Shown piece after piece: positions 25,447-34,360 of a DNA stretch of 64,000 bases (position 1 is the first letter of the stretch; every line of letters begins with the position of its first letter). The notes below the pieces were generated by a model. It made no database searches, had not been told where the DNA came from, and worked only from the letters and a program-made list of their open reading frames with translations. The stretch spans positions 62,001 through 126,000 of the forward strand of contig NZ_JBHUHP010000015.1 of assembly GCF_042682525.1 (NCBI RefSeq). The letters run 5' to 3'. Source of the DNA: Blastococcus_B deserti (GTDB taxonomy: Bacteria > Actinomycetota > Actinomycetes > Mycobacteriales > Geodermatophilaceae). The position numbers were made by a program, and so were the translations under genes.

Positions 25447-27507
25447 ATGAGCGCCGCGGGAGAGGCGCGCGAGACCTCGGGGGCGACGACCGGCGTGCTG
25501 CTGCGGTATGTGCGCTCGATCGCCGGTGACGAAGCGGTCGAGCGGGTGCTCGAGCGCTCCGGCGTCCCGTACACCGCGGAGCAGCTCGACGACCAGTCCC
25601 GGTGGTGGAGCTACGACACCCGCATCCGGCTGTTCGCCGCCGCCACCGACGTGCTCGGGGACCCCGACCTGATGTTCAAGGTGGGCGTCGCGGCGCTGCA
25701 CAGCGGGCTGGCCAACTCGATGGTGATCCTGCTGCGCGCGATGGGCACGCCGCGACAGGTCTTCCGGCAGCTGCCGCGCGCCGTGGTCAAGTTCAGCACC
25801 ACCTCGACGATGGAGATCCTGGACGCCACCGCCACGTCGGCGTCCATCCGGTACACGTTGCACCCCGGCTACCAGCACTCCCGGCTCGACTGCATCTACG
25901 CCCAGGGGCTGATCAGCACCGTCCCGACGATCTTCGGCCTGCCCGCCGCCCGGGTGGAGCACGAGGAGTGCGAGTCCGACGGCCACCTGGCGTGCATCTA
26001 CCACCTCACCTGGGACCGCCGCACCCGCCTGCCCCGGCGTCGGGGGAGCGAGCGGTCGGCCGACGTGGAGCTGCGTGCACTGCGCGGGCAGCTGCGCAGC
26101 CTCCAGTCGGCGGGCACCGACCTGGTCGCCAGTGACGACCTGGACACCGCCCTGCACCGGATCATCACGCGCGCCGCCGAGGCGGTCCTGGCCCCCGCGT
26201 ACCTCCTCGCCGTCGCCGCTCCCCAGGACGGCGATCCCCTCGTGCACAGCTCGGGCGTGCCGCAGGATGAGGTGCCGGAGCTGGCCGCGACCCTGCTGGC
26301 CGGCGGTGATCTGGCGCAGAACGCCGTCGTGGTGGACGTCGCGTCCGCGCGCCGGTTCCACGGCCGCCTGGCCGCCCTCTACGGCTCCGACTACGGCGCC
26401 ATGGGCGACGAGGAGTCCATGCTCACCGCCTACGCGGGGCACGCGGCCGCGGCGCTGGACCTGCTGTTCGCCCTCGACGGGGCGCGGCGGGAGGCCGCCC
26501 GGGCCGGTGCCCTCCTGGAGCTGGCCCACCAGCTCGCCGCCGCGACGGACGCCGCGTCGGTGAGCGACGTGGTGGCCGATGCGCTCCCGCGGATCGTCGG
26601 CTGCACGCGATCGAGCCTCCTGCTCTGGGACCCGGGCGTGGGCGTCCTGCGCGCCGCCTCCGCCGCGGGCATGTCGGAGGAGCAGCACCAGTTCTTCGCC
26701 GGGGCGCAGCTGTACCCGGAGGACGTTCCGGAGCTGGTCGGCATGCTCACCGACCGGACGCCGAGGATCCTCGACGTCTCCACCAGCAGCCCGGTCCTGC
26801 GGGGGCTGCTCCAGGCGATCGGCAGTTCAGACGTGGTGGCGGTGCCCCTGCTCGCGGGCGCCAGCTTCCTCGGCGTGGCGACGGTGGGCTGGGAGGCCGG
26901 TCGGGCGCCCTCGTCGCTCAGCGGTGACGTCCTCGTCCGCCTGCGCGGCGTGGGTGACCAGGCCTCGACGGCCCTGCAGAAGGCCCGGCTGCTGGAGCGG
27001 GTGCGCCACCAGGCCACGCACGACGCGCTGACCGGGCTGCCCAACCGGATGCTCTTCCTCGACCGGCTGGAGGCCGCCCTGCCGGACGCCGCGCCCGGGG
27101 CGCTGCTCGGCGTCCTCTTCAGCGACCTCGACCGGTTCAAGGAGGTCAACGACACCCTCGGGCACGCCGCCGGCGACGAGCTGCTGCGCCAGGTGGCCGC
27201 ACGGCTGCGCGCCGCCGTGCGCCCCGGGGACACGGTGGGGCGACTCAGCGGCGACGAGTTCGCCATCATCCTGCCCGGCCTGGTCGACGCGGACGACGCG
27301 CACCGGCTGGCGGAGCGGGTCTCGGCCTGCTTCACCGAGCCCTTCCGGCTGGAGGGCACCGACGTGCCCGTCGGCACGAGCGTCGGGGTCGCGGTGCACG
27401 GCGGGGCCTCCGAGGTGCGGACCGCGGAGGAGTTGCTGCGGGCCGCCGACGCGGCGATGTACCGGCACAAGGAGCGCGTGCGCCGCGGAGCCGGCACCGC
27501 CCGCTGA
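25447..27507 (+). CDS. V4R-GAF-GGDEF sensor diguanylate cyclase
   Basis: 686 residues from ATG at 25447. Residues 1-190 resemble a heme-NO-binding/4-vinyl-reductase (V4R)-like sensor, ending with the Cys-rich block VEHEECESDGHLACIYHLTW. Two GAF-like domains follow (about 215-345 and 360-515). The GGDEF domain spans about 525-680: ATHDALTGLPNRMLFLDRL, LFSDLDRFKEVNDTLGHAAGDELL and GRLSGDEFAIIL. The signature is SGDEF, a variant found in active cyclases because the DEF part is kept. An RxxD inhibitory site is not obvious. It likely makes cyclic di-GMP in response to a small-molecule or redox signal. Confidence 0.85.
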   Translation: MSAAGEARETSGATTGVLLRYVRSIAGDEAVERVLERSGVPYTAEQLDDQSRWWSYDTRIRLFAAATDVLGDPDLMFKVGVAALHSGLANSMVILLRAMGTPRQVFRQLPRAVVKFSTTSTMEILDATATSASIRYTLHPGYQHSRLDCIYAQGLISTVPTIFGLPAARVEHEECESDGHLACIYHLTWDRRTRLPRRRGSERSADVELRALRGQLRSLQSAGTDLVASDDLDTALHRIITRAAEAVLAPAYLLAVAAPQDGDPLVHSSGVPQDEVPELAATLLAGGDLAQNAVVVDVASARRFHGRLAALYGSDYGAMGDEESMLTAYAGHAAAALDLLFALDGARREAARAGALLELAHQLAAATDAASVSDVVADALPRIVGCTRSSLLLWDPGVGVLRAASAAGMSEEQHQFFAGAQLYPEDVPELVGMLTDRTPRILDVSTSSPVLRGLLQAIGSSDVVAVPLLAGASFLGVATVGWEAGRAPSSLSGDVLVRLRGVGDQASTALQKARLLERVRHQATHDALTGLPNRMLFLDRLEAALPDAAPGALLGVLFSDLDRFKEVNDTLGHAAGDELLRQVAARLRAAVRPGDTVGRLSGDEFAIILPGLVDADDAHRLAERVSACFTEPFRLEGTDVPVGTSVGVAVHGGASEVRTAEELLRAADAAMYRHKERVRRGAGTAR

Positions 27508-27549
27508 GCCGGCCCGGTTCGAACGCTTCCCCCGAGCTCGCGGGCGGCT

Positions 27550-28383
27550 TCAGTCCCGCAGGCGTGCGCGCAGGGCGGCCTGCTCGTCGGGACCGAAGCC
27601 GTGCGCGGTCAGCCAGCCCGCGGGGCCCCCGTGCCGCTCGTCGAGCAGGGCCAGCACCCGCTCCATGGTCTCCGCCCGGGGGGTGTGGCTGGCGACGTCC
27701 CGGGAGACCATGTCCTCGGCGTAGGTCGGGGAGGCCGCCAGCTTGGCGACCAGCGCCTCGATGACGTCGGCGGTCATCGCGTAGTCGGCCACGATCTCCT
27801 CGTGCGGCACCTCGGCGACCGCCAGGGCCAGGGCGCAGACCACGCCGGTGCGGTCCTTCCCCGCGGCACAGTGCACCACCGAGGCCCCGGGCCCGGCGTG
27901 CGAGATCGCCCGCAGTGCGGCCACGACGTTGTCGCCCCGCTGGCCGAGGTAGCCCAGGTAGGAACGGACCGCCGGCGGCTCGGACTCGTCGTGCGCCGCG
28001 ACCTGGCGGGGGAGCAGCGACTCGGCCCAGTCGGCGGGCAGGTCCAGCTCCGGGTCGTCCTCCTCGACGGCGAAGACGTCGGTGTGGTGCCCGCGCTCCG
28101 GCAGCAGGCTGAAGTGCCGGTGCGCGACCTGCGGGACGTGGCGCAGCGGCCCGCGCCCCTCGAGCAGGATCTCGGCCGTGGTGCGCAGGTCGACGACCTG
28201 GCGCAGACCGATCTCCTCGACCAGCCGGCGGACGTCGTCCGCGCTGAGCGTCTGCAGGTTGTCGCTGCGCAGGACCCGGCCGGGCAGGGTGCGGCCGCCG
28301 TCGGCCGTGGGCAGGCCACCCAGGTCCCGGGTGTTGGTCGTGCCGTCGAGCCGTACCCAGCGGCCGGTGCGGATGGAGGTCAC
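27550..28383 (-). CDS. tyrosine-protein phosphatase (DSP/PtpB-like)
   Basis: 277 residues from GTG at 28383. The P-loop HCxxxxxR is H171-CAAGKD-R178 (VVHCAAGKDRTGVVCALAL), with Cys172 as nucleophile. N-terminal TNTRDLGGLPTADG and the VDLRTTAEILLEG block match the PtpB/'tyrosine-protein phosphatase' family, whose members act on phosphotyrosine or phosphoinositides. There is no signal peptide. It is convergent with the GGDEF gene (42-base gap) and divergent from the frameshifted membrane gene. Confidence 0.9.
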   Translation of the reverse strand: MTSIRTGRWVRLDGTTNTRDLGGLPTADGGRTLPGRVLRSDNLQTLSADDVRRLVEEIGLRQVVDLRTTAEILLEGRGPLRHVPQVAHRHFSLLPERGHHTDVFAVEEDDPELDLPADWAESLLPRQVAAHDESEPPAVRSYLGYLGQRGDNVVAALRAISHAGPGASVVHCAAGKDRTGVVCALALAVAEVPHEEIVADYAMTADVIEALVAKLAASPTYAEDMVSRDVASHTPRAETMERVLALLDERHGGPAGWLTAHGFGPDEQAALRARLRD

Positions 28384-28558
28384 CCGACGACGGTACGGCG
28401 TGCCGCGAACCGGCCGCCGCCGGCCGCGTTCCCCGGCACCTCCCCGCGACGGCGTCTGAGGCGTCGCGGGGGCCGGACCGACGTCCACCCGGTCCCTGTA
28501 TCCCCACGGCCGGAGGGCCCTCTGACAGGGCGAGGGCTGTGCGCACTCAGGGGGCGCC

Positions 28559-30224
28559 ATGACCACGACCCCGGACACCGCACCGGGCAGCCGGCTGCGC
28601 CGCGCGCTCCGCACCGACGCCGTCCAGGTGCCGTCGACCATGCTGGGGACGGTCCTCGCCCTTGCGGGGTTCGCCGGGACGACGGCCTGGAGCGATGCTC
28701 CCGCCGTCGTGGCCGTCGGGCTCAGCATCGCCGGCGCGGCCCTCGTCGGCCTGGGCGCGTCCCGGCCCGGACCTCCCGCCGATACGGGAGCCGGCTCCCC
28801 GGCCGCTTCGCCGGCACGTGGGACGGCCGCGGACCAGCAGGCGGCGGAGAAGGCGCTGGAGCCGTCGGCTCGCTGGAGGGGTCTGCTCTTCCTCGTCATC
28901 GGCCTCGTGACCGGTGCCATCGCAGCGGGGGACATGCTCGCGGCGGACGATCTCGCCGATCGCGTGGCGGCAGCCCTGCGGCTCCTGGCCGCCGCGGCCG
29001 CCTGCTGGGCAGGCTGGCTGCTGCTCAGGCCGCCCACCTCGCGATGGGCCGGCACCGGTGGCGGTGTGGCGTCGCTGTTCATCGTGGGGGACTACTGGCG
29101 ACTGGCCTTCCCCGACCGGTGGATCGACTGGCGCCCGTCGGTGGCGTTCGTCGTGACCAGCGTGGTGCTGCTCGCCGTGGTCGTCGCGCTGGTGGTGTCC
29201 TGGGCGTGCGACCCGTGGGTGAACCCACTGCCCCGGCAGAAGTGGCTCGCGCGGCAGATCGAGGTCGGGCTGGCGGTCCTCGCGCTGGTCGGCACCCTGC
29301 TCGCCGCAGTGCTCCAGATCGGCGGCGGCTGGTACACGACCACGCACAACCCCGCGCAGACGCACCCCAACCTGACGATCACGGTCGACTTCGGGGAGGC
29401 CACGGAGCTGCCCGACCTCACCGTCGTGCCGGTGCGGATCGGGATCCGCAACGGCGGGCAGATGCCGCTGGACCTCCTCATGACGCAGTACACCGTCGTC
29501 GGGTTCGACCTCCGCGCGGGCGGATCCACCGATCGGCCCTTCCGGCCCTGGGAGCCGCTGGTGGGCATGGACGGCCACGAGTTCGTCGAGTCCCAGTCAC
29601 GGACCGCGGACCAGGTCTGCCCGACGGTGCTCCAGTACGGGCGGGTCACCGAGACCAGGACGAACCTCGGGCCCGGCGAGGAGAAGTCCAGCCGCGTGCT
29701 GGTGTCGCTTGTCCGGGGGCACGGCGGCCCCTGCGGTCCACGACGGGATCCGGGTCCAGGTGCACGCCGCGGCCGCGCTCGAGGGCGACTTCCGCCTCGT
29801 CGACGAGGACCCCCGATTCTGGACCCCGCTGGAGACGTCGGGACGCTGGACCGTCCGTCCCCCCGGGATGTGGGGGATGCAGGAGGGCGACGTCTATGCC
29901 GCCTGGCGGATCCAGCGCTCGACCCTCCGGTCCACCCTCGTGTCCGCCCCGCGGGAACTCCGCATCGGCTGGACGATCGCCGATCGGGGTGAGCAGGGCG
30001 GGGTGTGCTTCGGAGGTCTCCCCGAGCCGGAGCCCTACGTGCTCTTCGCGTACGCGGCCGACAACAGGTGGGCCCGGGCGGCGAACGACGAGCTCGAGAG
30101 CAAGTACGACCCCTTCTACGTGCTCAGCGCCGCCGAGCGCCTGCTCGTGGAGGCCGGGGCCACCGGGGAGCCGGGCCCGCAGGATCCACCGGTCACCGGC
30201 GCCGCCCCCTCGTCCCCCCGCTGA
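28559..30224 (+). pseudogene. membrane protein gene split by a frameshift
   Basis: ATG at 28559 begins a protein with at least five membrane helices (for example LLFLVIGLVTGAIAAGDML, VAFVVTSVVLLAVVVALVVSWA, VGLAVLALVGTLLAAVLQIGGG), then a soluble domain reaching GPGEEKSSRVLVSL near 29708. From there the frame turns into Arg/Pro/Gly-rich nonsense. The natural continuation (GGTAAPAVHDGIRVQVHAAA, later VYAAWRIQRSTLRS) lies in the next frame from 29709 to 30224. Removing one T from CTTGTCC at about 29708-29714 would rejoin both parts into about 554 residues. It is either a one-base mutation or a sequencing error. The function is unknown. Confidence 0.7.
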
Positions 30225-30287
30225 CGCCCGGACCGCGGGGAGCGGGCTCCGTCCCTGCCACCGCGCCCTCGGCCGACGGTCGCGTCG

Positions 30288-31157
30288 TCAGGCCACCAAC
30301 GCGTCGCAGACGTCCAGGAGGCGCTGCCGGAGGACGGCGCCGCGCTCGGCGAACCCGCGCTGCGCCGCCACGTACTCCGCCTTCCCCTCGGGCGTCTCGA
30401 TCACCACCGGCTCGTAGCCGTGCTGGCGCAGGTCGTAGGGCGAGGCCCGCATGTCGAGCTCGCGGATCTCGACGGCCAGCTCGAAGCAGTCGGCGACGAG
30501 CTCACCGGGGGTTGCCGGACCGAGCTTGTAGGCCCACTTGTACAGGTCCATCCCCGCGTGCAGGCAGCCGGGCTGCTCGAGGTCGGGCTGGGTCTCGCGG
30601 GTCGGCTGGAGGCGGTTGCGGCCCACGGCGGACGGCGTGAAGAACCGGAAGGCGTCGAAGTGGGTGCAGCGGATCGTGTGCGCCTCGACGACGGCGTCGG
30701 TGCCCGCCCGGCCGAGCCGGAGCGGCACCGGGTGCCGGGTCCCGGTGTCCCGGTAGACCATGGCCCACTCGTGCAGGCCGAAGCAGCCGGTGGACGCCGG
30801 CCGGGACGCGGTGGCGGCCAGCAGCCCGCGGACGAAGCGGACGGTGTCGCCCCGGTCGGCCACGAAGGCCGTGGTGTCGAGGCGCACGGTGCCGCCGCCG
30901 GCCGTATACCAGCGCCAGGCGGCGTGCGGGGCGGGACCGGCGAGCGCCACGCCCGGCCCGGGATGCCAGCGGCGCAGCCGGCCCGGTGTCTCCGAGTAGT
31001 ACGTGAAGAGGAAGTCCAGGACGGGGTGCTGCTCCCCTCGACGACGTCGCTCCCGGTGTGGGGCCGTCCAGCGGTCGATCCTCGCCTCGTGCGCGGCCGT
31101 CCGTGCCCTCCACTCCTGGGCCGGCAGGACCGACGGCGGGGTGAGGACCGGGTTCAC
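30288..31157 (-). CDS. conserved actinobacterial protein often annotated as 3-methyladenine DNA glycosylase
   Basis: 289 residues from GTG at 31157. Typical family segments are LPAQEWRARTAAHEARIDRW, HPVLDFLFTYYSETPGRLRRWHPG, CTHFDAFRFFTP, and QPGCLHAGMDLYKWAYKL. The His-rich THFDAFRFF and CLHAGMDLYKWAY blocks suggest a metal or nucleotide site. I recall this family from actinobacterial genomes under the name 3-methyladenine DNA glycosylase, but I see no helix-hairpin-helix or other glycosylase motif, so the enzyme name is doubtful. No signal peptide. Confidence 0.75.
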   Translation of the reverse strand: MNPVLTPPSVLPAQEWRARTAAHEARIDRWTAPHRERRRRGEQHPVLDFLFTYYSETPGRLRRWHPGPGVALAGPAPHAAWRWYTAGGGTVRLDTTAFVADRGDTVRFVRGLLAATASRPASTGCFGLHEWAMVYRDTGTRHPVPLRLGRAGTDAVVEAHTIRCTHFDAFRFFTPSAVGRNRLQPTRETQPDLEQPGCLHAGMDLYKWAYKLGPATPGELVADCFELAVEIRELDMRASPYDLRQHGYEPVVIETPEGKAEYVAAQRGFAERGAVLRQRLLDVCDALVA

Positions 31158-31285
31158 CCGCCCAGCGTAGGAGCCGCCGCGATGACCTTCGGCCATGCCC
31201 GCGCGGTCGGCGCTGCGTAGCGTTCGACCATGGCAGGCGAACCCGTGCGATGCCTGATCGGCATGCACTCCTGCATCCGTGAGCA

Positions 31286-31321
31286 ACCCCCCCGGACGAG
31301 CGTCTGCAGGGCCCGGGGGGT
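31286..31321 (-). terminator. GC-rich hairpin downstream of the GAF/CdaR regulator
   Basis: ACCCCCCCGG (31286-31295) and CCCGGGGGGT (31312-31321) pair over ten positions with one mismatch around a 16-base loop. It lies about 80 bases past the end of the regulator gene on the minus strand and upstream of the glycosylase-annotated gene. Confidence 0.4.
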
Positions 31322-31398
31322 GAGGTGTGCCGGCTGTGCGGCCAGCGCCGCGACGCGCCCGGCATCCCGCTCGGTCTCCTGGGCGGCTGAACGCCCCG

Positions 31399-33354
31399 TC
31401 AGTCGGGGACGGCGCCGGTGAGGCGGTGCAGGCGCAGGGCGAGCTGGACCTCCAGCGCCCGCTCCGGGGACGACCATCCCCTGCCGAGCAGCCGGCCGAC
31501 CCGGTCCAGCCGCTGGGTGACGGTGTTGACGTGCACCCGCAGCGCCTCCGCGGCCCGCGCCGGTGAGCTGCCGGCCTCGAAGAACGCCTGCAGCGTGCCC
31601 ACCAGGTCGGTGCTCCGCCTGGCGTCGTAGGCGAGCACCGGCGCGAGCGTGGCGTCCACGAAGCCGCGCACGTCGCGCCCGTCGCCCACCAGCAGGCCGA
31701 AGAAGCCCAGCTCGTCGGCGCTCGCCGATCCGCCTGCCCGGCCCAGTGCCACCAGGGTGGCCGCGCAGCGGGCCGCCTCGGCGTGCGCCGCGGCCATCGC
31801 CCCGGGTCCGCGCGCCGGGCCGGCACCGCCGACGGTGACCGGCCCGGCGCCCGCCCCGGCCAGCTCGCGGCGCACCGTGCTCGCCGCCGCGCCCGGCGCG
31901 ACGTCGGGCAGGCAGAGGACGACGCAGCCGTCGTGCACCCCGGCCAGGCCGCCGCGCGTCGCCGCCAGGTGGGTCGCCGCCGCCAGCGCCCGCGGGCGGC
32001 CGCGCTCCTCGGTCCGGGCCACCACGACCGCGTGCGGCCGGTCCAGGTCGGCGCCCAGCCGCTTCGCCCGCTCCCGCAACCCGTCGGGATCGCGGACGGG
32101 GGAGCCGAGCAGTTCCTCGAGCAGCTCGCCGCGCACCCGGTTCTCCGCCTCGCCCGCCGTGCGGCGGATCAACAGCAGCAGCGCGGTGACCAGCGCGGCG
32201 CGCTCGAGGATGCGCTGGTCGGAGTCGGACAGCTCGTCCGCGCGGTGCAGCACCAGCCCGCCCAGCAGCTCGCTGTCGACGGTGACCGCAGCGGTCCACC
32301 AGCTGCCGTCCCGCACGGTCCGGCCGGTGGACCGGGCGAGGGTGAGGGCGCCGGCCGGGTCCGGGGGCAGGCCACCGGTCGACGGGGCGTCGGCGGGCGT
32401 GACCCTGCCCTCCTCGTCGAGGACCGTGATGCTGCCGCCCAGGGCCTCGGTGACCGCGGCGGCGACGTCCTCCACCCCACCGCCCCGCAGGACCAGGTCG
32501 ATGAACCGGTCGTGGGCCCCGGCCGCTCGCTCGACCGACGCCGTGTGGGCGCGCAGCTCGCGGCTGGCGGCCGAGAGCTCGTCCAGTGCGGCCCGCGTCT
32601 CCTCCAGGAGCCGGGCGTTGTCGAGGGCGATCGCCGCGTGCGCCGCCAGCGAGCCGAGCAGCGACACCTCGGAGCGGTCGAAGGTCCGCTCGGTGCGGTC
32701 GGCGGCGAAGAGCACGCCGATCACCTGGGACCCGCGGATCAGCGGGACGCCGAGGATGGCGACGAGCCCCTCGTCGTGCACGCCGTCGTTGATCTCGCTC
32801 GTGTGCCGGAACCGGGCGTCGTCGAAGTAGCTGGACGTCGCGTACGGCGCGGCCGTCTGGGCCACCAGCCCGCCGAGCCCGGCGCCCATCGGCAGCCGCA
32901 GGGCCTGGAAGCGGGCGGAGACGGACCCGTCGGTGACCCGCATGCAGGTGTCGCCCGCGGCGGGGTCGTTGAGCGTCAGGTAGGAGACGTCGGTGCCCAG
33001 CAGCTGCCGGGCCCGCCGCACGATCGCGGTGAGCACGGAGTCCACGCCCCGCAGGGCCGCGAGGTCGTTGGCCGTGTCGAACAGGGCCGACAGCTCGGAC
33101 TCACGCCGGCGGCGGGCGGCGAACGCCTCGCGCACCTCCAGGGCCAGCAGCTTCACGCGCTCCAGCTCGGCGAGCTCGTCGCCCTCCGCACCGGCCGCCC
33201 TGGCGCGGACCACCGGCCGCTCGTACTCGATCGCGGCTGCGTCGCCGAGGAGCAGCTCGAAGTACTCGATGGCCGACACGGCCAGCATTGTCGCCGGTCC
33301 CCTGCCGGGTTCCGCCGCGAGCACGCGAGCGGTGGGGGGCAGGGGATCCCTCAT
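31399..33354 (-). CDS. GAF-domain CdaR/PucR-type transcriptional regulator
   Basis: 651 residues from ATG at 33354, overlapping the stop of the dehydrogenase gene (TGATG). A helical N-terminus leads to a GAF domain at about 85-245 (SYLTLNDPAAGDTCMRVTDG, GVPLIRGSQVIGVLFAADR). A CdaR/GGDEF-like middle region spans about 280-560. The PucR-type helix-turn-helix at the C-terminus reads LQAFFEAGSSPARAAEALRVHVNTVTQRLDRV. Such regulators usually activate catabolic genes. Its coupling to a 3-hydroxybutyrate dehydrogenase, with a transporter across the divergent promoter, suggests control of hydroxybutyrate use. Confidence 0.85.
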   Translation of the reverse strand: MRDPLPPTARVLAAEPGRGPATMLAVSAIEYFELLLGDAAAIEYERPVVRARAAGAEGDELAELERVKLLALEVREAFAARRRRESELSALFDTANDLAALRGVDSVLTAIVRRARQLLGTDVSYLTLNDPAAGDTCMRVTDGSVSARFQALRLPMGAGLGGLVAQTAAPYATSSYFDDARFRHTSEINDGVHDEGLVAILGVPLIRGSQVIGVLFAADRTERTFDRSEVSLLGSLAAHAAIALDNARLLEETRAALDELSAASRELRAHTASVERAAGAHDRFIDLVLRGGGVEDVAAAVTEALGGSITVLDEEGRVTPADAPSTGGLPPDPAGALTLARSTGRTVRDGSWWTAAVTVDSELLGGLVLHRADELSDSDQRILERAALVTALLLLIRRTAGEAENRVRGELLEELLGSPVRDPDGLRERAKRLGADLDRPHAVVVARTEERGRPRALAAATHLAATRGGLAGVHDGCVVLCLPDVAPGAAASTVRRELAGAGAGPVTVGGAGPARGPGAMAAAHAEAARCAATLVALGRAGGSASADELGFFGLLVGDGRDVRGFVDATLAPVLAYDARRSTDLVGTLQAFFEAGSSPARAAEALRVHVNTVTQRLDRVGRLLGRGWSSPERALEVQLALRLHRLTGAVPD

Positions 33355-34109
33355 CAGTGCGCGCTCCACCCGCCGTCCATCACCAGCGAGGTGCCGGTGA
33401 CCGAGGCCGCGGACGGGGAGCACAGCCACGCCACGGCGTCGGCCACCTCGGCGGGCTCGATCAGCCGCTTGACCGCTGCCGGCGCGAGCATCACCTGCTC
33501 GACCACCTGGTCCTCGGAGAGCCCGTGGGCCCTCGCCTGGTCGGCGATCTGCCCCTCCACGAGGGGCGTGCGCACGTAGGCGGGGTTCACGCAGTTCGAG
33601 GTGACCCCGTGCGGGGCGCCCTCGAGCGCGATCACCTTCGACAGCCCCTCCAGGCCGTGCTTGGCCGTGACGTAGGCGGATTTGTAGGCCGATGCCCGCA
33701 GGCCGTGGATGGAGCTGATGTTGACCACCCGGCCCCAGCCGCGCTCGTACATGTGCGGCAGCGCTCCCCGGGCCAGCCGGAACGGCGCCTCCAGCATCAG
33801 GCGGAGGATGTAGGAGAACCGGTCGACGGGGAACTCGTGCAGCGGGGCCACGTGCTGCAGCCCGGCGTTGTTGACCAGGATGTCGACGGCGAGGTCCAGG
33901 CCGTCCACGGCCTCGAGGTCGGAGAGGTCGACGGCGAGCGCCGTCCCGCCCACCTCGGTGGCCGCGGCCTTCGCCGCCTCTGCGTCGCGGTCCACGACGA
34001 CGACGTCGGCGCCGGCCTCGGCGAGACGGACCGCGCAGGCGCGGCCGATGCCCGACGCCCCGCCGGTGATGAGCGCGCGCCGTCCGACGAGGGAACCGTT
34101 GACCGCCAT
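33354..34109 (-). CDS. bdhA: 3-hydroxybutyrate dehydrogenase
   Basis: 251 residues from ATG at 34109. It is a classical short-chain dehydrogenase: cofactor motif TGGASGIG (15-22), NNAG (80-83) and catalytic Ser132/133, Tyr146 and Lys150 in YVTAK. The segments LQHVAPLHEFPVDRF, VNISSIHGLRASAYKSAYVTAKHG and CVNPAYVRTPLVEGQI are diagnostic for D-3-hydroxybutyrate dehydrogenases rather than other SDRs. The enzyme oxidises 3-hydroxybutyrate to acetoacetate with NAD. The regulator gene is translationally coupled downstream and a transporter is divergent. Confidence 0.92.
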   Translation of the reverse strand: MAVNGSLVGRRALITGGASGIGRACAVRLAEAGADVVVVDRDAEAAKAAATEVGGTALAVDLSDLEAVDGLDLAVDILVNNAGLQHVAPLHEFPVDRFSYILRLMLEAPFRLARGALPHMYERGWGRVVNISSIHGLRASAYKSAYVTAKHGLEGLSKVIALEGAPHGVTSNCVNPAYVRTPLVEGQIADQARAHGLSEDQVVEQVMLAPAAVKRLIEPAEVADAVAWLCSPSAASVTGTSLVMDGGWSAH

Positions 34110-34254
34110 GGTGGCGACGGTAGGCCCTCGCTGCGACGCGCCCCACAGGTGGTGAGCACACAGCGCGCGGCGTGACGATGGGGTGCGGCCACACCGGTCG
34201 GAACGGTCGTGCGGGGGACGCCGCGCCGTGGCACCGCGCTGGGCATGGGCGCAG

Positions 34255-34295
34255 CACACATGTCTGGGGTCACGTTGGGAGCGTCGCCACACATG
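34255..34295. promoter_or_regulatory. direct repeat CACACATG x2 between bdhA and transporter
   Basis: CACACATG occurs at 34255-34262 and again at 34288-34295, 33 bases apart, or about three helical turns on the same DNA face. A related GTGTGACC follows at 34302-34309 in the opposite sense. The repeats lie in the divergent intergenic region and are a candidate binding site for the GAF/CdaR regulator. Confidence 0.35.
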
Positions 34296-34360
34296 GCCGA
34301 GGTGTGACCGGCGCCCTAGCGTCGTCCCGACAGGCACCACCCCTCGACGAGGAGACATCC

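Noticed and set aside
31230..31421. Plus-strand 63-codon Cys/Arg-rich frame (MAGEPVRCLIGMHSC...)
   Set aside because: It overlaps the end of the regulator gene and a strong hairpin. The composition is typical of a chance frame in high-GC DNA.
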